Source: an uncultured Eubacteriales bacterium
GTDB taxonomy: Bacteria > Bacillota > Clostridia > Oscillospirales > Oscillospiraceae
Reading direction: 5' to 3'
DNA length: 8,032 nt
Assembly: GCA_900547315.1 (NCBI GenBank)
Contig: URGI01000081.1
Location: 1 to 8,032, forward strand
The position numbers and the translations under genes were made by a program. Positions 1 through 4,656 of the stretch are shown one piece after another. The number at the start of each line of letters is the position of its first letter. Within the stretch, counting starts at the first letter, position 1. The notes beneath the pieces were generated by a model, which was not told where the DNA came from, ran no database searches, and worked only from the letters and a program-made list of their open reading frames with translations.

Positions 1-3
1 GCA

Positions 4-26
4 GCATTTTGATATTATCAAAATGC
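4..26. repeat. Perfect hairpin A (10-bp stem, 3-nt loop)
   Basis: Positions 4-13 pair perfectly with 17-26 around the loop att. It is the first of three hairpins in the first 105 bases, and the only AT-rich one. It has no T-run on either side, so it is not a terminator by itself. It may continue to the left of the window edge. Role unknown; it may belong to a dispersed palindromic repeat together with the next two hairpins. Confidence 0.6.
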
Positions 27-38
27 TCGGCGGATGAA

Positions 39-77
39 GCTTGTCAAAAAAGTCCTCACAGGACTTTTTTGACAAGC
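39..77. terminator. Perfect 18-bp hairpin B, probable bidirectional terminator
   Basis: Positions 39-56 pair without mismatch with 60-77 around the loop cac. The core GTCCT/AGGAC stem is flanked by six A on the left and six T on the right. On either strand it therefore reads as a short GC-containing hairpin followed by six U, the layout of a bidirectional intrinsic terminator. It lies about 35 bp downstream of the minus-strand gene ending at 110 and would stop that transcript. The full 18-bp perfection is more than a terminator needs, which suggests a mobile or repeated palindrome. Confidence 0.65.
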
Positions 78-105
78 AGGAGAAGATTCATCGAATCTTC
101 TCCTG
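77..105. repeat. Perfect hairpin C (13-bp stem, 3-nt loop)
   Basis: Positions 77-89 pair perfectly with 93-105 around the loop atc. Base 77 is shared with the end of hairpin B, so the two stems abut. Hairpin C starts five bases beyond the stop codon of the minus-strand gene at 110. On the minus strand no U-run follows it, so termination is better attributed to hairpin B. It may protect the 3' end of the transcript or be part of a repeat element. Confidence 0.55.
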
Positions 106-109
106 TTTA

Positions 110-334
110 TTATTCGCCGATATCGCCGCGGACAACTTTACCGATGTTCCAGAGATGCGCGGCCTTTCCGGCGGCCTCTTCGCTCTCCTGCGGAGTCTTG
201 AACTCAAACGACGCCGTGTGTGACCCGCAATCCATGCATGTCACATACCAGCACCAGCCATTTTCTTCCTCAAGCAGTCCGGCACCCCCGCAGTACGGGC
301 AGTCCTGTAATTCGAATTTTGCGTGAATATCCAA
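110..334 (-). CDS. Lar-like (restriction alleviation family) zinc-ribbon small protein
   Basis: A 74-aa protein of unknown cellular role. It resembles the Lar restriction-alleviation family, short zinc-ribbon proteins common in phages and bacterial accessory DNA. Visible features are CPYCGG at residues 12-17, a second pair C33-x2-C36 after an aromatic stretch, and a C-terminal helix with the AAHLWN motif typical of the family. Cys28 is an extra cysteine. The start is TTG at 332-334: AGGAGG lies six bases upstream of it. An in-frame ATG at 421 would add 29 residues encoded by the hairpin at 382-419, which is unlikely to be coding. It sits downstream of hypA on the same strand, separated by that hairpin, so it may be expressed by read-through; no clear promoter was seen. 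No restriction or phage genes are nearby, so an anti-restriction role is not supported by context. Family assignment is moderately sure; function is not. Confidence 0.7.
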   Translation of the reverse strand: MDIHAKFELQDCPYCGGAGLLEEENGWCWYVTCMDCGSHTASFEFKTPQESEEAAGKAAHLWNIGKVVRGDIGE

Positions 335-381
335 TAAGATCCTCCTATTCCCGCGGCAGCGCCGAGGGAAAATAGTTTTGA

Positions 382-419
382 GAGCCGTCCGGATGCCGCG
401 TGAGACATCCGGACGGCTC
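382..419 (-). terminator. GC-rich 14-bp hairpin after hypA
   Basis: Positions 382-395 pair perfectly with 406-419 around a 10-nt loop, starting four bases past the hypA stop codon. On the minus strand it is followed by TCAAAACTATTTT, a poor and interrupted U-tract. It is thus either a leaky intrinsic terminator or an mRNA 3'-end stabiliser for the oxidoreductase-hypA transcript. Leakiness would let the Lar-like gene at 110-334 be co-transcribed. Confidence 0.6.
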
Positions 420-423
420 AAGT

Positions 424-768
424 TTACATTGCCTCAATTTCCTTGATATTATACTCATTGCCAGCGAGCAAGAAAGTGTGCTCGCTGCCGCAATAAGGAC
501 ATATCTTTGCGTATTTCACCGTCGGGTATGTCTTGCCGCAGTCCTCGCAGTAGGTGACGGCGTCGAGCGTCTCGATCTTCAGCTCGGTGTTTTTGAGATA
601 GGTCGTGTCCTTTATCGCCCAGTCCCAGCAGTCCTGAACGTACTTCGGGATTATTCCGCTGACCTCGCCGATCTCAAGCGTAACGCTGCCGACCGTGGAG
701 AGATTATTCTCAACGCACAGCTGCTCGACCTGCTTTATGACATAGAAAACGGTACCAAGCTCGTGCAT
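424..768 (-). CDS. hypA: HypA nickel metallochaperone for hydrogenase maturation
   Basis: HypA/HybF family, cytoplasmic. It carries nickel, with the GTPase HypB, to the active site of [NiFe]-hydrogenases and in some bacteria to other nickel enzymes. The 114-aa length is normal for the family. The protein begins MHEL, giving the invariant nickel-binding His2 and Glu3. The zinc site is present as C74-x2-C77 and C90-x2-C93 (CEDC, CPYC). The central LEIGEVSGI segment is also typical. An AAGGAGAAGG Shine-Dalgarno lies just upstream of the ATG. The gap to the preceding oxidoreductase gene is 19 bp on the same strand, so the two are almost certainly one operon. No hypB, other hyp genes or hydrogenase subunit is in the window, so the target enzyme is unknown. 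The family call is secure. Confidence 0.93.
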   Translation of the reverse strand: MHELGTVFYVIKQVEQLCVENNLSTVGSVTLEIGEVSGIIPKYVQDCWDWAIKDTTYLKNTELKIETLDAVTYCEDCGKTYPTVKYAKICPYCGSEHTFLLAGNEYNIKEIEAM

Positions 769-787
769 GGCCTTCTCCTTCGGTGAA

Positions 788-3520
788 TTATTTGTTTTTC
801 TTCGCCTTCATATCCTTGATGGCGATCTTTGCCGCGCGCTTTGCGGCGTAGGGAAGTATTGCCTTCATCTTGTCCTCGGCCTTTATCATCGTGGAGGCTT
901 CGGGCAGCTCGCGGCGGAGATGAATGGCGTCAAACTCGCACTTCGTGGTGCACAGTCCGCAGCCGATGCACTTGTTCTCGTCAACGACGGTCGCGCCGCA
1001 GCCGAGGCAGCGGGAGGCTTCCTTCTTGACCTGCTCCTCGGTGAAGGCCATGCGGTCGTTGGAGAAGGACTTGGCCTTCTTCGCGTCGTGGCCGGGGACC
1101 TGACGGGAGGAGTTGTCAAAGCTTTCAACGGCGATGGCAAGATTGCTCTTGTCAAGCTCGATGAAGTCGCGGCGGTTGCGGGCGAGAGTCAGGCTCTGGC
1201 CGGGGTGCACGTAGCGGTGCAGGGATATCGCGGCCTCGCGGCCCGCGGCTATGGCGTCGATGGCAAACTTCGGGCCGGTGTACACGTCGCCGCCGACGAA
1301 AACGTCGGGCTGCGAGGTCTGAAGCGTCACGGCGTCGGCGATGATGGTGCCGTTCTTGTTGAAGGTCATGCCTTCGGGCGCGATGCCGCCGAGATCGACC
1401 TTCTGGCCGATAGCGCCGATGACTGCGCTGACCTCGATGGTCTCAAACTTGCCGGTGCCGACGGGCTTGCGGCGGCCCTTTTCATCAGGCTCGCCAAGCT
1501 CCATGACCTCGACCTTGAGCGCCTTGACCTTGCCGTCCTCGCCGATTATCTCGGCGGGCGCGTTGAGGAACAGGAACTTGACGCCCTCTTCCTTGGCCTC
1601 TGCGACTTCCATCTTGTCCGCGGGCATCTCGTCCTCGCTGCGGCGGTAGACCACATAGGTCTCCTTCGCGCCGAGGCGGACTGCCGTACGGCAGACATCC
1701 ATTGCGACGTTGCCGCCGCCGATGACGGCGACCTTGTCTCCGATGGCGGGCTTGCTGCCGAGGTTGACCTCGCGCATGAACTCAACGCCGCCGAATACGC
1801 CCTCCAGCTCTTCGCCGGGGATGCGCAGCGCGGAGGACTTCTGCGCGCCGATGCCGAGGAAGAAGCCCTTGTAGCCCTGAGCGCGCAGCTCATCGAGCGT
1901 AACGTCCTTGCCGACCTCGACGCCGCACTTGAACTCGACGCCCATCTCGCGTAGAACTTCAATCTCCGCGTTGACGACGTCCTTCTCAAGACGGAAGTTC
2001 GGGATGCCGAGAGTCAGCATACCGCCGGGAACGGGGTTCTTCTCGAAAACGGTCACGGGGTAGCCCATGTTGGCGAGATAGTAGGCGCAGCTCATGCCGG
2101 CGGGGCCTGCACCGATAACGGCGATATGCTCGGCATAGTCCTCGGTGCTGGCTCTGTATGTACGGCGGGCGGGAACATAGCGGGTCTCCGCCTTCAGCTC
2201 CTGCTCGGCGATGAATCTCTTTATCTCGTCGATGGCGACGGGGGAGTCGATAGTGCCGCGGGTGCAGGCATCCTCGCAGCGGCGGTTGCAGATGCTGCCG
2301 CAGACGGCGGGGAAGGGGTTATCCTGCTTGATGAGCTTCAGCGCGTCAAGATATCTGCCCTCGGCGGCCATCTTGATGTAGCCCTGAACGGCGATATGCG
2401 CGGGGCACGCGGTCTTGCAGGGTGCGGTGCCGCTGTCGTAGCAGTTTTTCATGTTGTTGTCGCGGTAGTCCTCATCCCACTTGTCGGGACCCCAGTGGTT
2501 GTCGTCGGGCAGCTCGTGCTTCGGATACTCGACGGGGCCGTTCTTGGTGCAGAGCTTCTGGCCGAGCTTGGCCGCGCCCGCGGGACATACCTCGACGCAC
2601 TTGCCGCAGGCAACGCACTTTTCCTTGTCGACATGCGCGATGTACGCGCTGCGGGACAGGTTCGGCGTGTTGAAGAGCTGGGAGGTGCGCAGAGCGTAGC
2701 ATACGCCGGGTGCGCAGTTGCAGATGGCGAATATCTTGTCCTCGCCGTCGATATTGGTTATCTGATGGACATAGCCCTCATCCTCGGCGCGCTGGAGTAC
2801 CTCCATGACCTCCTCATAGGTTGCCTCGTGACCGTCCTTGCCGGTCTCGATGGAGTATTTAGCGCAGTCGCCGACGGCGATGCACCAGAGGTCGGCGAGG
2901 TCGCCGCTGCCTTCACCGCGCACGGTCTGAGAGCGGCGGCAGGAGCAAACGCCTACCGCGTATGTATCGTATTTCTTCAGCCAGTGGGAGAGATGCTCAA
3001 TACTGACGGACTGGGAGTCGGCAGGGATGGCCTTTTCAACCGGCACGACGTGCATACCAATGCCCGCGCCGCCGAGCGGAACCATGGGAGTGACCTTTTC
3101 AAGGGGGAGACGAGACATGCGCTCAAAGAAGTCGCACACCTCGGGGTGCTCGTCGACAAAGTCCTTGCGCATGTTAAAAAATTCTGCAGCGCCGGGGACA
3201 AAGAGCGGGAGAAGGTACTGCTTTTTGCGCTGCGGGTTTTCCCAGTTGTACTCAAGAAGACCGATGCAGCTCATTTCCTGCAGCTTGGCCTCAAGCGCTT
3301 TCGTGTCGCTGCGGCCTGCCGCTTTGGCAATCTCCTCAAGAGTCATGGGGACGCGCTGTTTCATGCTCAATGCTATATCGACCATCTCATCGTCGAGAAC
3401 ATTTACAAGACCCCAGTATTCGGGACAGTCTTCGGTGAGCTTTTCAAGGCCGAGCTTATAGGGGACGCGGTCGGTCATTTTTTTACCGAGCTTAAAGAGC
3501 TTTTCTTTGTTAGTTACCAT
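788..3520 (-). CDS. Multidomain FAD/NAD(P)/iron-sulfur oxidoreductase (GltD/NfnB-like) with N-terminal winged helix-like domain
   Basis: A 910-aa cytoplasmic oxidoreductase expected to move electrons between NAD(P)H, FAD and ferredoxin-type clusters; the substrate is not known. Domains in order: a winged-helix-like segment (about 25-105); a cysteine-rich region with CSC at 192-194, C213, C219 and C267/C269/C274; a [4Fe-4S] motif C302-x2-C305-x2-C308-x3-C312; a GltD-type double-cluster domain (C368, C372, C407, C411, C415, C419); the first FAD-binding GAGPAG at 470-475; the NAD(P)-binding GGGNVAMD at 601-608; YRRSEDEMPA near 625-634; the second FAD motif GGD at 743-745; and a C-terminal ferredoxin-like segment with C838, C841, C851, C854, C857 and C861. 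The flavin core resembles glutamate synthase small subunit and NADPH:ferredoxin oxidoreductase NfnB, but no glutamate synthase large subunit or NfnA-type partner is adjacent. AAAGGAG precedes the ATG. It is the first gene of an operon with hypA. A Rex-like operator lies about 107 bp upstream. The family is secure, the reaction is not. Confidence 0.9.
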   Translation of the reverse strand: MVTNKEKLFKLGKKMTDRVPYKLGLEKLTEDCPEYWGLVNVLDDEMVDIALSMKQRVPMTLEEIAKAAGRSDTKALEAKLQEMSCIGLLEYNWENPQRKKQYLLPLFVPGAAEFFNMRKDFVDEHPEVCDFFERMSRLPLEKVTPMVPLGGAGIGMHVVPVEKAIPADSQSVSIEHLSHWLKKYDTYAVGVCSCRRSQTVRGEGSGDLADLWCIAVGDCAKYSIETGKDGHEATYEEVMEVLQRAEDEGYVHQITNIDGEDKIFAICNCAPGVCYALRTSQLFNTPNLSRSAYIAHVDKEKCVACGKCVEVCPAGAAKLGQKLCTKNGPVEYPKHELPDDNHWGPDKWDEDYRDNNMKNCYDSGTAPCKTACPAHIAVQGYIKMAAEGRYLDALKLIKQDNPFPAVCGSICNRRCEDACTRGTIDSPVAIDEIKRFIAEQELKAETRYVPARRTYRASTEDYAEHIAVIGAGPAGMSCAYYLANMGYPVTVFEKNPVPGGMLTLGIPNFRLEKDVVNAEIEVLREMGVEFKCGVEVGKDVTLDELRAQGYKGFFLGIGAQKSSALRIPGEELEGVFGGVEFMREVNLGSKPAIGDKVAVIGGGNVAMDVCRTAVRLGAKETYVVYRRSEDEMPADKMEVAEAKEEGVKFLFLNAPAEIIGEDGKVKALKVEVMELGEPDEKGRRKPVGTGKFETIEVSAVIGAIGQKVDLGGIAPEGMTFNKNGTIIADAVTLQTSQPDVFVGGDVYTGPKFAIDAIAAGREAAISLHRYVHPGQSLTLARNRRDFIELDKSNLAIAVESFDNSSRQVPGHDAKKAKSFSNDRMAFTEEQVKKEASRCLGCGATVVDENKCIGCGLCTTKCEFDAIHLRRELPEASTMIKAEDKMKAILPYAAKRAAKIAIKDMKAKKNK

Positions 3521-3626
3521 ATATTACTCCTTTCCTTGGAGCGTGAAACCTGCTGCTCCGTTACTGTCAAGAATATCACATAACCCGGCAAAAGTCACGC
3601 AAAATTAACCAGATTCGGTGGAAATT

Positions 3627-3644
3627 TTGTGGAATTATACACAA
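3627..3644. promoter_or_regulatory. Candidate Rex (NADH-sensing repressor) operator
   Basis: The plus strand reads TTGTGGAATTATACACAA: perfect TTGTG and CACAA half-sites separated by eight bases. The known low-GC Gram-positive Rex operator is TTGTGAA-N4-TTCACAA, and 12 of its 14 specified positions match. A minus-strand TATAAT (3634-3639) lies in its centre, so a bound repressor would cover this potential -10 element of the downstream oxidoreductase-hypA operon. No good -35 was found at 17 bp, which weakens the promoter part. Rex controlling redox and hydrogen-metabolism genes in Clostridia is established; its action here is inferred. Confidence 0.45.
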
Positions 3645-3660
3645 CTGCAATAGTGTATAA
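3635..3660. repeat. 8-bp inverted repeat overlapping the Rex-like site
   Basis: TTATACAC at 3635-3642 is mirrored by GTGTATAA at 3653-3660, with a 10-base spacer. The left arm overlaps the Rex-like site and the right arm overlaps the U-tract of the deacetylase terminator. It may be a second operator, or a chance result of the overlapping AT-rich signals. Confidence 0.4.
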
Positions 3661-3684
3661 AAACGCGGCGTATATACGCCGCGT
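3659..3684 (-). terminator. Intrinsic terminator of the polysaccharide deacetylase gene
   Basis: Positions 3663-3671 pair perfectly with 3676-3684 around a 4-nt loop (GC-rich, nine base pairs). On the minus strand the hairpin is followed directly by five T (3663 down to 3659). It lies about 13 bases past the stop codon of the deacetylase gene and separates that gene from the oxidoreductase-hypA operon on the same strand. Confidence 0.85.
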
Positions 3685-3696
3685 GATTTAAGTATT

Positions 3697-4473
3697 CTAC
3701 TTGCTTCCGCATTGACGGCCGGTGTGGTCGATGGTGTATTCACCGGTCAGGAGTATCTGCGATATCGGGACTATCGTGTAGCCGTCGGCGAGCAGAGACT
3801 CGATTATCCCTGGCAGTGCCTCCGGAGTGTGCTTCGCGGCGTTGTGGAACAGCACAATGCTGCCCGGCTGCACTCGCTTGAGCACGCGCTCACTTATTTC
3901 GGACGCGCTGATGTCCTTCCAGTCCAGACTGTCGACGTCCCACTGTATCGCCGTCATGCCCATGCTGTTGACCGCCGAGATGACGTGGTCGTCATATTCG
4001 CCGTAGGGGCAGCGGAACAGCGTCGGCCGCACGCCGGTTATGGCTTCAATCTTGTCGTTGCAGCTTGAGATATCCGAAACAATGTCGTTCGCGGAGAGCT
4101 TCGAGAAATGCGCGTGGCTCGTCGAGTGGTTCATTACCTCGTTGCCGTTGTCGGCCAGCGCTTTGACGGACTCCGGATATTTATCCACCCAGTCGCCGAC
4201 CAGGAAGAACGTGGCGTTTACCTCGTACTTATTCAGAATGTCGATAAGCTGCTGGGTGTCCTCGTTGCCCCATGCGGCATCGAAGGACAGCGCGACGACC
4301 TTGTCGCTGCGCTCCACGCAGTATACCGGCAGTTGGCGCGTCGTGGCGGAAGCGCCGATTATCGCGGGATTGTTCACCGTCCAGAATATAAGCACGACCG
4401 CCAGCGCCAGAGCCGCACCGGATAATATGCGGCTGTGCTTTCGGACAAAACCTCGTATGTCGATCAAGCTCAT
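3697..4473 (-). CDS. pdaB: PdaB-like polysaccharide deacetylase (CE4, NodB domain), membrane-anchored
   Basis: Carbohydrate esterase family 4, predicted to remove acetyl groups from N-acetylated sugars of peptidoglycan outside the membrane. The closest type is the sporulation protein PdaB. Numbered from the ATG at 4473: a hydrophobic anchor at about 17-38; motif 1 SFDAAWG at 63-69, with a single catalytic-type Asp instead of the usual Asp-Asp, as in PdaB-type proteins; metal-binding HSTSH at 116-120; RCPYGE at 154-159; WDVDSLDW from 178; LFHN at 208-211 with the final catalytic His. Length 258 aa fits PdaB. The start is uncertain: GTG at 4476, ATG at 4473 and TTG at 4467 are all in frame. The AAAGGGGTGAT ribosome site is best spaced for the TTG but overlaps the other two. 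A terminator follows at 3659-3684. Divergent from the lipoprotein gene at 4657. The CE4 family is certain, the PdaB subtype likely. Confidence 0.85.
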   Translation of the reverse strand: MSLIDIRGFVRKHSRILSGAALALAVVLIFWTVNNPAIIGASATTRQLPVYCVERSDKVVALSFDAAWGNEDTQQLIDILNKYEVNATFFLVGDWVDKYPESVKALADNGNEVMNHSTSHAHFSKLSANDIVSDISSCNDKIEAITGVRPTLFRCPYGEYDDHVISAVNSMGMTAIQWDVDSLDWKDISASEISERVLKRVQPGSIVLFHNAAKHTPEALPGIIESLLADGYTIVPISQILLTGEYTIDHTGRQCGSK

Positions 4474-4589
4474 CACCCCTTTGTGTACAATCTATGCTCA
4501 TCCCCGAGCGGGTAGTATAGCGATTTTCGGCGAAGAACGGCGGCGGTTAATATCTTAAAAATTCCTAATAATTCTTGATTTTCCACAAT

Positions 4590-4612
4590 TATCAAAAAAT
4601 TTTTGATATAAT
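4590..4612 (+). promoter_or_regulatory. Extended -10 promoter of the lipoprotein gene, overlapped by a palindrome
   Basis: TGATATAAT at 4604-4612 is a perfect extended -10 (TGn plus TATAAT), with no recognisable -35 at 17 bp, as is usual for this class. It lies 44 bases before the ATG at 4657. The near-perfect palindrome TATCAAAAA-a-TTTTTGATA (4590-4608) overlaps the -10 and could be a repressor site, or simply a curved A-tract. The gene's ribosome site GAGGTG is at 4646-4651. Confidence 0.6.
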
Positions 4613-4656
4613 CACGATATATCCAACCGCGAAACATACAGAAATGAGGTGTAAAT

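Noticed and set aside
4..105. CRISPR array
   Set aside because: The three hairpins differ in sequence and length and there are no identical repeats separated by spacers.
9..326. 105-aa open frame on the plus strand
   Set aside because: It translates the hairpins and the antisense of the Lar-like gene; no ribosome site and no family resemblance.
335..421. N-terminal extension of the Lar-like protein to an ATG at 421
   Set aside because: The added 29 residues would be encoded by the hairpin and its flank. AGGAGG at proper spacing before the TTG at 334 fits a start there, and family members begin shortly before the CPxC motif.
767..1954. 395-aa open frame on the plus strand
   Set aside because: It is antisense to the oxidoreductase gene. 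The long open frame results from GC-rich codon use in that gene; its product is a low-complexity Ala/Leu/Asp/Gly sequence with no recognisable domain.
3565..3570. Consensus -35 TTGACA on the minus strand ahead of the oxidoreductase gene
   Set aside because: No -10-like sequence lies 16-18 bases downstream (TTCACG is found), so it is not supported as a promoter by itself.
2126..3583. 485-aa open frame on the plus strand
   Set aside because: Also a shadow of the oxidoreductase gene. Composition is Ala/Val/Gly/Leu-rich without motifs, while the minus-strand frame shows all expected cofactor motifs.
4514..4519. TATACT on the minus strand upstream of the deacetylase gene as a -10
   Set aside because: Good hexamer, but no matching sigma-A -35 and no clear match to sporulation sigma factor elements; too weak to list as a promoter.
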